NCBI RefSeq assembly: GCF_039548895.1
Contig: NZ_JBCLVG010000002.1
DNA: 64,000 nt
Reading direction: 5' to 3' (one strand)
DNA from: Orlajensenia stereocauli
Lineage (GTDB): Bacteria > Actinomycetota > Actinomycetes > Actinomycetales > Microbacteriaceae
Part shown: positions 10,050 to 18,271 of the stretch, piece by piece
How positions within the stretch are numbered: the first letter of the stretch is position 1
How the letters are laid out: the number at the start of each line of letters is the position of its first letter
The notes under the pieces: model-generated
The model's input: only the letters and a program-made list of their open reading frames with translations
Databases searched by the model: none
Told to the model about the DNA's origin: nothing
Program-made: the position numbers and the translations under genes

Positions 10050-10886
10050 ATGTGCCGTTGGCTGGCCTACTCGGGCGAACCGCTCCAGCCGTCCACGTTG
10101 ATCCTGGACGCTCAGCACTCCCTCGTGGCACAATCGCTCAATTCGCCACTCGGAGCCGAGACCGTGAACGGAGACGGCTTCGGATTCGGCTGGTATCCGA
10201 GGGACGACCGCACGCGCGGCATCCCGGCGCTGTTCCACAGCATCGAGCCAGCGTGGCACGACGAGAACCTTCGCGAGATCACCCAGGCCGTCGAGAGCCC
10301 GCTGTTCTTCGCTCACGTGCGCGCCGCCGGCGGTCCTCCCATCCAGCAGACCAACTGCCATCCGTTCCGTCACGAGAACTGGATGTTCATGCACAACGGG
10401 TTCCTCTCCGACTTCGGCAAGTACAAGCGCGACCTGACGTTCGCGGTCGATCCGTCGCTCTACCCGGCCATCCACGGGACGACCGACTCGGAAGTGCTCT
10501 TCCACCTCGCGCTGACCCTCGGGCTCCAGGAGGACCCGATCGGCGCGATGGCGAAGGCCGTGCGCATGGTCGAGTCAGTCGGCCGCGAGCACGGTGTCAC
10601 GTTCCCGATGCAGGGCACGCTCGCGGTCTCGGACGGGACGACGCTCTGGACCTTCCGCTACTCGAGCCAGGGGAAGACGCGCACGCTGTTCCACTCCGTC
10701 GGCATCCCCGCCCTGCGCGAGATGTACCCGGATGCCGAGCGCCTGGACCTCTTCGGCGATCGGGCGCGCGTGGTCGTCTCCGAGCCCCTCAACAACCTGC
10801 CCGGCGCGTTCGTCGAGGTGCCGGAGAACACCGTCGCGATCCTCGACGATGACGGGTACGAGTACCAGCCGTTCCTCGCCGACTAG
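10050..10886 (+). CDS. class II glutamine amidotransferase (GATase_4 / EgtC-YafJ type)
   Basis: 278 residues beginning MCRW, with Cys2 as the N-terminal nucleophile exposed after Met removal. Also visible are NGDGFGFGWY, FFAHVRAA, the CHPF loop and FMHNGFLSDF, the glutamine-binding features of stand-alone class II amidotransferases. Such proteins hydrolyse a gamma-glutamyl amide; relatives include EgtC of ergothioneine synthesis, but no other egt gene is near, so the substrate is open. ATG at 10050 has GGAGG 7 nt upstream. Monocistronic. Confidence 0.88.
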   Translation: MCRWLAYSGEPLQPSTLILDAQHSLVAQSLNSPLGAETVNGDGFGFGWYPRDDRTRGIPALFHSIEPAWHDENLREITQAVESPLFFAHVRAAGGPPIQQTNCHPFRHENWMFMHNGFLSDFGKYKRDLTFAVDPSLYPAIHGTTDSEVLFHLALTLGLQEDPIGAMAKAVRMVESVGREHGVTFPMQGTLAVSDGTTLWTFRYSSQGKTRTLFHSVGIPALREMYPDAERLDLFGDRARVVVSEPLNNLPGAFVEVPENTVAILDDDGYEYQPFLAD

Positions 10887-10904
10887 CGGCCTACGGGCTC
10901 CGAG

Positions 10905-12161
10905 TCAGTCTCCGAACAGCGCCTGCTCGATGTCTGCGGTGTAGCCGTCAGGAGAGACGAAGGTCCATTCGGTGGCGGACCAGATGCCGTCGCGGATGAA
11001 ATGCGACTCCCCCTGCGCGCCATCCGGGACCTGTTCCTCCGTCACGCAACGCGTGCCGCCGTGCTCCGCGTAGCAGGAGAAGCCGATCTCATTCATGCGC
11101 TCGATCACGGCAGCGGTCTGCTCGGGCGAGATAGATGCCAGGTCTGTCACCAGGCCACCGGTGTCGCTCGCGCCTGCAGGATTCAGCCAATGACAGGGAA
11201 GCGCAACCGCATCTCTGAGCACTGCGCGGAGCTCCTCGTCACGGGCACCGAAGATATCCGAGCCCTCCTCCTCGTCAGCCCATGGAGGATTCAACACAAG
11301 GCCCTGCATCTGCGGCGTCCAGTCCTTCGTGTAGATGTCATCGCAGTCGCTGGGGATCACGACAGGAGACGCTGGAGGCGCCGCAGGGGTCCCGAACAGC
11401 GCCGTGACGATGTCCTCCGTGTAGCCGTCGGGATTGATGCGGACCCACCGCGTGGCGACCCAGATTCCATCCCGGAAGAAGTGGGACTCGCCGAACCGGG
11501 CCTGGCCCGGCTCGGACTCGAGCTCACTCTCGATGTCGCAGCGGGTTCCCTCGAACTCGTCGCGGCACGCGTATCCAATCGATCGGGCGTGCTCGATCAG
11601 GCTGACCTGCAGTTCGGGCGCGATAGAGGCGACATCCGTGGCCAGCCCGGCCTCACCGAGGTGATCGCTCCACCGGCAGCCGAGGGAACTGCCGGCCTCG
11701 AGTGCCGGGCCGAACGTCGAATCGAGCGATGCGTACCTCTGGGAATTCTCGCCCAGTACCACCTGGCTGAACACGAGCCCACCCATCTCGGGCGTCCAGT
11801 CCTTCGTGTAGATGCCCGAGCAGTCGGTCGGGATGGTGACTGCGGATGCTGTCGTAGCCGGCGTTGGGGTGGGGGTTGCGGTGGGATCCGGGGTCGGCTC
11901 GGGCGTGGGCGTCGTCGTCTCCGCGAAGGGCGGCGGCGTCGTGTACTGCTCGGCCAGCGCGGGCAGGCCGAAGGCGGCGGTCACGGCGAGTCCAACCACG
12001 GCGAGCGCGGCGCCTCCGCCGGCGAGCAGCATCCGGGGCCGGCGTCGTCCACGCGAGCGACGGATGACCTGGCCCAGGTCGATGGTGTGAGCGGCATCCG
12101 TGTAGGTCGATCGCGCCGCGTCGTCGTGCAGGCTGGCGCGCAGCTCGTCTTCACTCGGCAT
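10905..12161 (-). CDS. membrane-anchored protein with two tandem external domains, partner of ECF sigma factor
   Basis: 418 residues. A cytoplasmic N-terminus of about 43 residues ending in a basic RGRRRPR is followed by one membrane helix (about 45-66), a Thr/Pro-rich linker (about 72-108) and two homologous external domains (about 110-260 and 269-418). Each copy begins with IP(T/S)DC..IYTKDWTP, has conserved cysteines, and ends with GES.F.RDGIW..T.W...PDGYT.DI..ALFG. The gene overlaps the sigma factor gene by 11 bp, so the cytoplasmic tail may act as an anti-sigma element and the outer domains as sensor, although no classical zinc anti-sigma motif is seen. Confidence 0.8.
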   Translation of the reverse strand: MPSEDELRASLHDDAARSTYTDAAHTIDLGQVIRRSRGRRRPRMLLAGGGAALAVVGLAVTAAFGLPALAEQYTTPPPFAETTTPTPEPTPDPTATPTPTPATTASAVTIPTDCSGIYTKDWTPEMGGLVFSQVVLGENSQRYASLDSTFGPALEAGSSLGCRWSDHLGEAGLATDVASIAPELQVSLIEHARSIGYACRDEFEGTRCDIESELESEPGQARFGESHFFRDGIWVATRWVRINPDGYTEDIVTALFGTPAAPPASPVVIPSDCDDIYTKDWTPQMQGLVLNPPWADEEEGSDIFGARDEELRAVLRDAVALPCHWLNPAGASDTGGLVTDLASISPEQTAAVIERMNEIGFSCYAEHGGTRCVTEEQVPDGAQGESHFIRDGIWSATEWTFVSPDGYTADIEQALFGD

Positions 12162-12699
12162 GGTCGGATCCCTTCAGTGCGAGCGCTGTCTGGAGCGCGG
12201 AGTCATCAGCTGACAGTGCGACCGCCATCTTGCCCAGAGCGTCGCTGAGGTAGCGCTTGACGGTTCCGGATGCGATCCCGAGCGCCTTCGCGACCCCGTC
12301 GATCGTGAGGTCGTCGTAGTACCGGAGCACGATGCATGCGCGCTCGCGGGGCGTGAGCTTCGCGAGTTCCGCGTTCAGGTCGAGGCGGGCATCCGTCGCC
12401 CCTGCCGATGACTCGCGTTCCTCGGGGGTGACGTGCAGATGGGCCGTCGCCAGCCAACGGGAGCGGCGACGACCGGTGTCGAGATAGGAGTTGAGGATGG
12501 CGCGGCGCACGTAGGCCTCGGCGCTGTCGACGGTGAAGCCGTTGCGCAGACGCCCGAAAGTACGCACCAGGGCGTCCTGCACGAGATCGGCAGCGTCGTC
12601 GCGACTTCCAGAGAGCAGGTAGGCGTAGCGCGTGAGATTCACCCCGCGTTCTGCCACCAGGTCGGTGACGACCTTCTCCCAGCCTGACCTCTCGGCCAT
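12151..12699 (-). CDS. ECF RNA polymerase sigma factor, SigE-like family
   Basis: 182 residues with region 2 (LTRYAYLLSGSRDDAADLVQ ... VRTFGRL) and region 4 (LTPRERACIVLRYYDDLTID ... SGTVKRYLSDA). The compact build without region 3 and the SGSRDDAADLVQDALV signature match the actinobacterial SigE-type ECF group. ATG at 12699 has GGGGG 5 nt upstream; a TTG further out is less likely. It should direct polymerase to its own promoter and be held by the overlapping membrane protein gene downstream. Confidence 0.9.
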   Translation of the reverse strand: MAERSGWEKVVTDLVAERGVNLTRYAYLLSGSRDDAADLVQDALVRTFGRLRNGFTVDSAEAYVRRAILNSYLDTGRRRSRWLATAHLHVTPEERESSAGATDARLDLNAELAKLTPRERACIVLRYYDDLTIDGVAKALGIASGTVKRYLSDALGKMAVALSADDSALQTALALKGSDHAE

Positions 12700-12789
12700 G
12701 GCATCCCCCTTCGACAAGTTCCTCTACCTGTCTAGACGACCACCTCGCAGAAAAGGTTGGGGCGACTCCGCGGTTCGTCCGTACTGGGC

Positions 12790-13395
12790 TCAGGCTCCGG
12801 GGCGACCGGCCTCAGTGCCCGAGACATCCGTTCGGTGGAAGTTCTGGAACGAGCGGGATGCCGTCGGCCCGCGCTGCCCCTGATAGCGGGAGGAGTACTC
12901 CGCCGAACCGTAGGGCTTCTCGGCCGGCGAGGTGAGCCTGAAGAAGCACATCTGGCCGATCTTCATGCCGGGCCAGAGCTTGATGGGCAGGGTCGCCACG
13001 TTCGAGAGCTCGAGGGTGACGTGGCCCGAGAATCCGGGGTCGATGAAGCCCGCGGTCGAGTGCGTCAGCAGGCCGAGGCGGCCGAGGGACGACTTGCCCT
13101 CGAGGCGCGCGGCGATGTCGTCGGGCAGGGTGACGGCCTCGTACGTGCTGCCGAGCACGAACTCACCGGGGTGCAGGATGAACGGCTCGTCGGGAGCGAC
13201 CTCGATGAGGTGCGTGAGCTCGGGCTGGTCTTCCGCCGGATCGATGAACGGATACTTGTGGTTGTCGAACAGCCTGAAGAAGCGGTCGAGCCGCACGTCG
13301 ATCGACGACGGCTGCACCATCGCCTCGTCGTAGGGCTCGAGATTGATGCGATCGGCGGCGAGATCGGCCTTGATGTCACGGTCGGAGAGAAGCAC
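12790..13395 (-). CDS. dcd: dCTP deaminase
   Basis: 201 residues, very close to the family. Start MLLSDRDI, the conserved PSSIDVRL, HPGEFVLGSTYE, LEGKSSLGRLGL, HSTAGFIDPGFSGHVTLELSN and PGMKIGQ motifs are all present, including the catalytic Glu in the FSGHVTLE strand. It deaminates dCTP to feed dUTP/dTMP synthesis; in actinobacteria related enzymes are bifunctional and also hydrolyse dUTP to dUMP. GTG start at 13395 lies 6 nt behind a TAGGCT -10 box, which points to a leaderless mRNA. It diverges from tRNA-Gly. Confidence 0.95.
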   Translation of the reverse strand: MLLSDRDIKADLAADRINLEPYDEAMVQPSSIDVRLDRFFRLFDNHKYPFIDPAEDQPELTHLIEVAPDEPFILHPGEFVLGSTYEAVTLPDDIAARLEGKSSLGRLGLLTHSTAGFIDPGFSGHVTLELSNVATLPIKLWPGMKIGQMCFFRLTSPAEKPYGSAEYSSRYQGQRGPTASRSFQNFHRTDVSGTEAGRPGA

Positions 13396-13452
13396 GTCGT
13401 CAGCCTAACGGCGCGGTTGCTAGTATTTCTCGCACGGCTTCATGGCCGTAAC

Positions 13453-13526
13453 GCGGATGTAGTTCAATGGCAGAACTTCAGCTTCCCAAGCTGATAGCGC
13501 GGGTTCGATTCCCGTCATCCGCTCCA
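13453..13526 (+). tRNA. tRNA-Gly (anticodon CCC), CCA encoded
   Basis: Cloverleaf can be drawn completely: acceptor GCGGATG pairs CATCCGC (13516-13522), D-stem GTTC/GAAC, anticodon stem TCAGC/GCTGA around loop TTCCCAA giving anticodon CCC, T-arm GCGGG-TTCGATT-CCCGT, discriminator T and genomic CCA at 13524-13526. It reads GGG codons. A TAGTAT element about 27 nt upstream could be the -10 box. Confidence 0.95.
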
Positions 13527-13647
13527 TCTGACCGTCTGACGAACTTTCCCTCGGGCGGATCCGCGACCTGCATCCCGACCTGATGGGCCTGCCGCCCGCT
13601 GGCCGCTCGTGCCAGCATGGACGCATCGCTGCTCGAATGGAGCCGTC

Positions 13648-14646
13648 ATGTCTCGTCTCGTCGATGTCCTCATCCCGACGTCGAAGCGCCAGCCGGTCGA
13701 ATACCTGACCGACGCCCTCGATCTCGACAGCGGCGACAGGGTGAGCAAGCGCGGCGGCTTCCTCATCATGCTGATCCTCGCCGGGACGATCGCGATCGCC
13801 GGTATCCTGACCGATTCGACGGCCACGGTGATCGGCGCGATGATCATCGCGCCCCTCGGCACCCCGATCCTCGGCATCGGGCTCGGCATCGTCACCGGGC
13901 ACATGGGGCTCGTCGTCCGATCGATCGCGTGGGTGCTCGCGGGCCTGGTGATCGTCGTCCTGCTCGGCCTGGTCTTCGCGGCCTTCGTGGCCACGCCGGA
14001 GAGCCTCGCCGCCAACTCCCAGGTCGTCGGACGCACGTCTCCCAGCCTGATGGACCTGGTCGCGGCGCTGGCCACCGGCCTGGCCGGCGGGTTCGCGATG
14101 TGCAGGAAGGACCTGAGCGCCATCCTTCCCGGCGTGGCCATCGCGATCTCGCTCGTGCCTCCCCTCGGAGTCGTCGGCGTGTGCGTCGGGCAGGGACTGT
14201 GGGAGGACGCTCTGGGCGCCCTGCTCCTCTTCCTGTCCAATGTCGTAGCCCTCGTCATCGCCAGCAGCATCGTCTTCACCGTGGCCGGCTACGCCCGCGA
14301 GCCTGGATCGTCGCCGGACGCGAACCGTCGACGGGCTTACACCGTCGTCGCCGTACTCACCGCGATCATCGCGATACCGCTGGCGGCCAACTCGGTCGCC
14401 TCGATCGAGATCGCCCGCTGGTCGGTCGCCATCCAGCAGACTACGCAGGCCTGGCTCGACGGCGAGGAGGGTGCGCGCACCTACGCGGTCGAGTGGAGCG
14501 GTCTCACGGCAACGCTCGACGTCACGACCGACGACGGCTCCGTGCCGCCGCTCGACGACCTGCAGACGGCGATGTCCGGTGTCGTACCCTCCTTCGTGGG
14601 CGTGGTCATCGACGTCGGTCAGGGCGTCGAGCACGTCGTGCAGTGA
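13648..14646 (+). CDS. DUF389 family integral membrane protein
   Basis: 332 residues. Several membrane helices and the diagnostic TVIGAMIIAPLGTPILGIG and AGGFAMCRKDLSAILPGVAIA stretches identify the DUF389 (TIGR00341-like) family, function unknown. A soluble C-terminal stretch of about 90 residues follows the last helix. ATG at 13648 has GGAG 6 nt upstream; earlier in-frame starts lack one. Single gene, converging on the paa operon. Confidence 0.9.
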   Translation: MSRLVDVLIPTSKRQPVEYLTDALDLDSGDRVSKRGGFLIMLILAGTIAIAGILTDSTATVIGAMIIAPLGTPILGIGLGIVTGHMGLVVRSIAWVLAGLVIVVLLGLVFAAFVATPESLAANSQVVGRTSPSLMDLVAALATGLAGGFAMCRKDLSAILPGVAIAISLVPPLGVVGVCVGQGLWEDALGALLLFLSNVVALVIASSIVFTVAGYAREPGSSPDANRRRAYTVVAVLTAIIAIPLAANSVASIEIARWSVAIQQTTQAWLDGEEGARTYAVEWSGLTATLDVTTDDGSVPPLDDLQTAMSGVVPSFVGVVIDVGQGVEHVVQ

Positions 14647-14665
14647 CTCCCGCCGAGGCGGGAGT
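14646..14665. terminator. bidirectional hairpin terminator
   Basis: Perfect 8- to 9-bp palindrome (arms ACTCCCGC / GCGGGAGT, 4-nt loop) exactly between the stop of the DUF389 gene and the stop of the converging enoyl-CoA hydratase gene. No U-run on either side. Confidence 0.7.
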
Positions 14666-15438
14666 CAGCCGCGCCCGGTGAAGATCGGCGCGCGCTTCTC
14701 GCGGAAGGCGGCGAACCCCTCCCGGTAGTCCGCCGTGGAGCAGAGGGCGGCCTGCGCGCGGTTCTCGGCGTCCATCGAGCGCCACAGCCCCAGGCGCTCG
14801 TCGCGCAGGCCGGCGATCAGGCGCTTGCTCTCGAGGAACGCCTGGGTGGCCCCGGATGCCGCTCCTCGGGCGGCTGCGCGGGTCGACTCGAGCACCTGGT
14901 CATCCGGCAGCACCTGCGAGAAGAGTCCCGACGTGACAGCCTCCGTGCCGCTCATGAGACGCCCGGTGTAGATGAGGTCGAGGGTCTTGTGGGCTCCGAG
15001 CCGCTCGAAGAACAGGGCATGCCCACCCGAGTCGAGGGTCGCGCCGAGAGCGGCGAACGGTGAGCCGATCTTCGCCGACTCCGCCACGTAGACGACGTCG
15101 GTGGCGATGAGCAGGCCCAGGCCGACGCCGAGGCACGCACCGTGCGCGCTGGCGAAGGTGGGCGCCGGGAACCGGCTCATCCGTTCCAGCAACGGCGTGA
15201 CGAGGTCGCCGAGGTAGCCCAGCACGTCGTCGGTGGCCGGGTCGACGTTCGCGATGTCACGGCCGGCGCAGAACGCGCGGCCCTCTCCGCGCAGCACGAG
15301 GGCCTGCACGCCGGATCGCTCGGCCTCGATGTAGGCCTCGAGCAACTCGGCGAGCGCCGCAGGGTCGAGAGCATTCAGGCGGGTCGGGGCATTCAGCACG
15401 ACTTCGGCCACGCCGTCGACGATGCTCAGCTCGATCAT
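14665..15438 (-). CDS. paaG: enoyl-CoA hydratase/isomerase, PaaG type (1,2-epoxyphenylacetyl-CoA isomerase)
   Basis: 257-residue crotonase-fold protein. FCAGRDI, the oxyanion-hole segment HGACLGVGLGLL and LGATLDSGGHALFFERLG are seen; the Asp in TLDSGG matches the catalytic Asp of PaaG rather than the two Glu of hydratases. In the phenylacetate pathway PaaG turns the ring epoxide into oxepin-CoA. It follows paaE by 10 bp with AGGAG 7 nt before its ATG, so it is the last gene of the paaABCDEG operon. Confidence 0.85.
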   Translation of the reverse strand: MIELSIVDGVAEVVLNAPTRLNALDPAALAELLEAYIEAERSGVQALVLRGEGRAFCAGRDIANVDPATDDVLGYLGDLVTPLLERMSRFPAPTFASAHGACLGVGLGLLIATDVVYVAESAKIGSPFAALGATLDSGGHALFFERLGAHKTLDLIYTGRLMSGTEAVTSGLFSQVLPDDQVLESTRAAARGAASGATQAFLESKRLIAGLRDERLGLWRSMDAENRAQAALCSTADYREGFAAFREKRAPIFTGRG

Positions 15439-15448
15439 GGGTCGACTC

Positions 15449-16660
15449 CTAGACGTCGTAATCGACGAGCACGTGCTCTGTCGTGGGATGGGACTGGCAG
15501 GTCAGGATGTAACCGCGCTCGAGCTCATCGGGTTCGAGAGCGTAGTTCTCCGTCATCTGCACGCTGCCCTCGAGGATGCGGGCACGGCAGGTGCCGCAGA
15601 CCCCACCCGCGCAGGCGAAGGGGACATCGGGCCTGACGCGGAGGGCTGCGTTCAGGATCGACTCGTGGGCGCCCACCGGACTCTCGACCGTCGTGGACTG
15701 ACCGTCGAGGGAGAACTCGATCCGCACCACCTCGTCACCGGCGCGTACGACCACGGGGCGGCCATGCTCGCCGGTCGGCCGGTCGTCCTCTCCGGTCGTG
15801 AACAGCTCGAAGCGAATGTGGGAGCGCTCGACTCCGACGCTCTCCAGGGTGTCTCGGCAGAGTTGCACAAGCTCGAACGGACCGCACAGGAACCACTCGT
15901 CGACGGTCGGCGGCGGGATGAGCACGTCGAGCATCCGGCGCAGCTTGCCCTCGTCGATACGACCGGACAGTAGGGGCGCGGTGCGCTGCTCCCGCGAGAG
16001 CACGTGGTGCAGGGCGAGCCGGGAGGGATACCGGTCCTTGAGGTCGCCGAGCTCGTCGAGGAACATGACGTCGAGGCTCGATCGGTTCGTGTAGACGAGG
16101 GTGAATCGCGCGGTGTCGGATGCCGCGAGCACGGTCTGGGCGAGCGACATGAGCGGCGTGATGCCCGAGCCGGCCGCGATGCCCACGATGTGCCGACCGT
16201 CGAAGTCCGCGAGGGAGGTGGTGAAAGTCCCCTGCGGACTCATCACGTCGATGCGGTCCCCTGCGTGCAGCTCACTGTTCGCCCAGCTCGAGAATCGGCC
16301 GCCGAGGTCGCGCTTGATCGCGACCGAGATGCTCCCCACGTCGGCGGCGCGGCGCGGCGGCCGGCAGATCGAGTAGCTGCGGCGAAGCTCATGCCCGTCG
16401 ATGGTGGCGCGCAGGGCGACGTGTTGACCGGGCAGGTAGTCGTACTCGCCGATCAGCCCGTCGGGCACGGCGAACGTGACCTCGACGCTGTCGGCGGTGA
16501 GCGGCCGCACGGCCGCGACCTCGAGTTCGTGGAAGCGCGCACGCCGACGGCCCGGTACGGATGCCGCCGTACCGGCAGCAGTCGAGGCAGCGGTCGCGGT
16601 TGCGGTCGCGGTCGCGGTTGCGGTTGCGGTTGCGGTTGCGCCCAGGTTCCTGGCCGCCAT
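15449..16660 (-). CDS. paaE: phenylacetyl-CoA epoxidase reductase subunit PaaE
   Basis: 403 residues. After an unusual N-terminus with eight Ala-Thr pairs (residues about 8-24) comes a ferredoxin-NADP reductase module with the flavin motif RRSYSIC and GIAAGSGITP for NAD(P)H, then a plant-type 2Fe-2S domain with CAGGVCGTCRAR and the distal Cys in ILTCQS. PaaE passes electrons from NADPH through FAD and the cluster to the PaaABC(D) oxygenase. The ATG at 16660 overlaps the paaD stop. It is about 45 residues longer than the E. coli protein because of the repeat-bearing N-terminus. Confidence 0.94.
   Translation of the reverse strand: MAARNLGATATATATATATATATAASTAAGTAASVPGRRRARFHELEVAAVRPLTADSVEVTFAVPDGLIGEYDYLPGQHVALRATIDGHELRRSYSICRPPRRAADVGSISVAIKRDLGGRFSSWANSELHAGDRIDVMSPQGTFTTSLADFDGRHIVGIAAGSGITPLMSLAQTVLAASDTARFTLVYTNRSSLDVMFLDELGDLKDRYPSRLALHHVLSREQRTAPLLSGRIDEGKLRRMLDVLIPPPTVDEWFLCGPFELVQLCRDTLESVGVERSHIRFELFTTGEDDRPTGEHGRPVVVRAGDEVVRIEFSLDGQSTTVESPVGAHESILNAALRVRPDVPFACAGGVCGTCRARILEGSVQMTENYALEPDELERGYILTCQSHPTTEHVLVDYDV
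16590..16640. repeat. hexanucleotide microsatellite inside paaE, 8.5 units
   Basis: Eight consecutive GCGGTY units (three GCGGTC, five GCGGTT) plus GCG, on the plus strand; read on the coding strand it gives the (Ala-Thr)n run near the PaaE N-terminus. Unit length of 6 keeps the frame when copies are gained or lost. Confidence 0.95.
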
Positions 16661-17142
16661 CACAGCACCTTGAAGTAGTCGAACGGTTCCAGGCAAGCGC
16701 GGCACTCGTACAGCGCCTTGCACGAGGTCGAGCCGAAGCGCGCGATCTCCCGGGTGTCGAGCGAATCGCAGCGCGGGCACTTCACCGCCAGCGCGAGACG
16801 CACCGGCCCGGAGGGGCGCGCCACCGCGAGGCCGCTGGGTGCGGCGATCCCGTACCGCCGCAGCTTCTGCTTCCCCGTCTCGCTCATCCAGTCGGTGGTC
16901 CACGCCGGCGCGAGCACGAGCTCGACGGTCACCTCGTCATAGCCCGACGCGCGGAGCGCATCTGTCACGTCGTCCCGGATGGCCTCGACGGCAGGGCAGC
17001 CGCTGTAGGTGGGCGTGATGCGCACGCGCACCGCAGAGCCGTCCTCGTCGACGGCCCGCAGGATACCGAGGTCCTCGATGGTCAGCACGGGGATCTCGGG
17101 GTCGACGATCGTCGCGGCGACAGCCCAGGCTCGGGTCACCAT
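16660..17142 (-). CDS. paaD: phenylacetate degradation protein PaaD (MIP18/DUF59-type with C-terminal zinc motif)
   Basis: 160 residues. N-terminal two-thirds is the DUF59 domain with VDPEIPVLTIEDLGI and the conserved cysteine in TYSGCPAV; the C-terminus has two Cys pairs (KCPRC and YECRAC) and the KALYxCRxCxEPFDYFK ending typical of PaaD (PaaJ in older naming). It is thought to help Fe-S or di-iron assembly of the epoxidase. Overlaps paaC by 7 bp and paaE by 3 bp. Confidence 0.94.
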   Translation of the reverse strand: MVTRAWAVAATIVDPEIPVLTIEDLGILRAVDEDGSAVRVRITPTYSGCPAVEAIRDDVTDALRASGYDEVTVELVLAPAWTTDWMSETGKQKLRRYGIAAPSGLAVARPSGPVRLALAVKCPRCDSLDTREIARFGSTSCKALYECRACLEPFDYFKVL

Positions 17143-17969
17143 GATGCCCCCGGATGCTGCCTCGCGAGCACCTGCATCTCAGCCAGGATGTAGCCGAGTG
17201 TGGAGAAGTGCCTGCCCGTACGGCCGCCGCCAGCGGCGATGAATCCGGCGGGCCGCACGAGGTCGGCCTCTCCCAGCACGGAGTCGATGACGGCATCGAA
17301 TGCCGGCCGCATGGTCGACGGCCGCACGGCCACGCCCTCGAGCCGATCGACCAGCGGCTCATCGACGAAGAGCTCGTCGACGTACGGCCAGAGGTCGGCG
17401 AGGGCGAGTGTCATGCGGCGGCGGGACTCCTCGGTGCCGAGGGCGAGACGGAGAGTCCACTGCGTGGCGTGGTCACGGTGGTAGTCGACCTCCTTGACCG
17501 CCTTCGCCGCGATGGCGGCGAGGGTCGCATCCCGGGACGCGCACAGCCGCGAGTACAGCTCGACGAGGTAGACCGAGGCGATGAGCTGTCGGCCGATGGT
17601 GTGGGCGAAGTCACCATTGGGCTGCTCGAACAGCCAGGCACTCCGGAACTCCGGCTCGTCGCGCCAATAGGCGAGGTCGTCCTCGCTGCGGCGGGTCGCG
17701 GTGCCAGCGTAGCGCAGCAGGGAACGCGCGTGGCCGACGAGGTCGAGCCCGATGTTGCCGAGCGCCACGTCCTCCTCGAGCTCCGGAGCGCGGGAGATCC
17801 ACCAGCCGAGCTGCTGGGCGAGCACGAGCGCGTCGTCCCCGAGCCAGAGTGCGTACTCCGCGACGTCGACGGATGCGACGGCATCGGTTTCACCGGCCAG
17901 CTCGGCCGACAGGGTGATCTCGTCGACGGAGACGGCGCCATGGGCGGACTCGGCATCCGGTGAGCTCAC
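17136..17969 (-). CDS. paaC: phenylacetyl-CoA epoxidase structural subunit PaaC
   Basis: 277-residue ferritin-like helical protein; YALWLGDDALVLAQQLGWWI, ELEEDVALGNIGLDLVGHAR and KEVDYHRDHATQW match PaaC. It forms the core heterodimer with PaaA but does not hold the active di-iron site. The N-terminus is about 25 residues longer than usual. GTG start at 17969 overlaps the paaB TGA (GTGA). Confidence 0.95.
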   Translation of the reverse strand: MSSPDAESAHGAVSVDEITLSAELAGETDAVASVDVAEYALWLGDDALVLAQQLGWWISRAPELEEDVALGNIGLDLVGHARSLLRYAGTATRRSEDDLAYWRDEPEFRSAWLFEQPNGDFAHTIGRQLIASVYLVELYSRLCASRDATLAAIAAKAVKEVDYHRDHATQWTLRLALGTEESRRRMTLALADLWPYVDELFVDEPLVDRLEGVAVRPSTMRPAFDAVIDSVLGEADLVRPAGFIAAGGGRTGRHFSTLGYILAEMQVLARQHPGASW

Positions 17970-18271
17970 AGGTGCTTCACCCCCTCGCTGGCGGTGTAGT
18001 AGCTGGCGTGACGATAGTTCTTGCCGGCCGGGCTCTCGAACCAGGCACCCTTCGCGTCGGGGTCACTCGTCGTGATCGCGTCGGCCGGAACCACCCAGAC
18101 CGACACCCCCTCGTTGCGGCGGGTGTAGACGTCTCGGGCATTGCGGACGGCCATCTCGGCGTCTGGAGCGTGCAGCGAGCCGACGTGCACATGGCTGAGA
18201 CCTCGGCCGGCGCGCACGAAGACCTCCCACAGCGGCCAGGGCTCGGCCGGAGACTGGCCGGGGGTGCTCAT
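17966..18271 (-). CDS. paaB: phenylacetyl-CoA epoxidase subunit PaaB
   Basis: 101 residues, normal length. WPLWEVFVRAGRGLSHVHVG, ARDVYTRRNEGVSVWVVPA and the Y-R-H-ASYYT ending are family signatures. PaaB bridges PaaAC heterodimers in the epoxidase complex. ATG overlaps the paaA stop. Confidence 0.96.
   Translation of the reverse strand: MSTPGQSPAEPWPLWEVFVRAGRGLSHVHVGSLHAPDAEMAVRNARDVYTRRNEGVSVWVVPADAITTSDPDAKGAWFESPAGKNYRHASYYTASEGVKHL

Noticed and set aside
10050..10886. Considered as EgtC of ergothioneine synthesis
   Set aside because: No egtB, egtD or egtE nearby; only the general class II amidotransferase fold is supported.
14665..15438. Considered as second PaaF hydratase
   Set aside because: It has one catalytic Asp in TLDSGG and lacks the second Glu, which fits PaaG.
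16590..16640. Repeat in paaE considered an assembly artefact
   Set aside because: It mixes two unit types (GCGGTC and GCGGTT) and keeps the frame, which would be unlikely for a simple artefact; still worth a read check.
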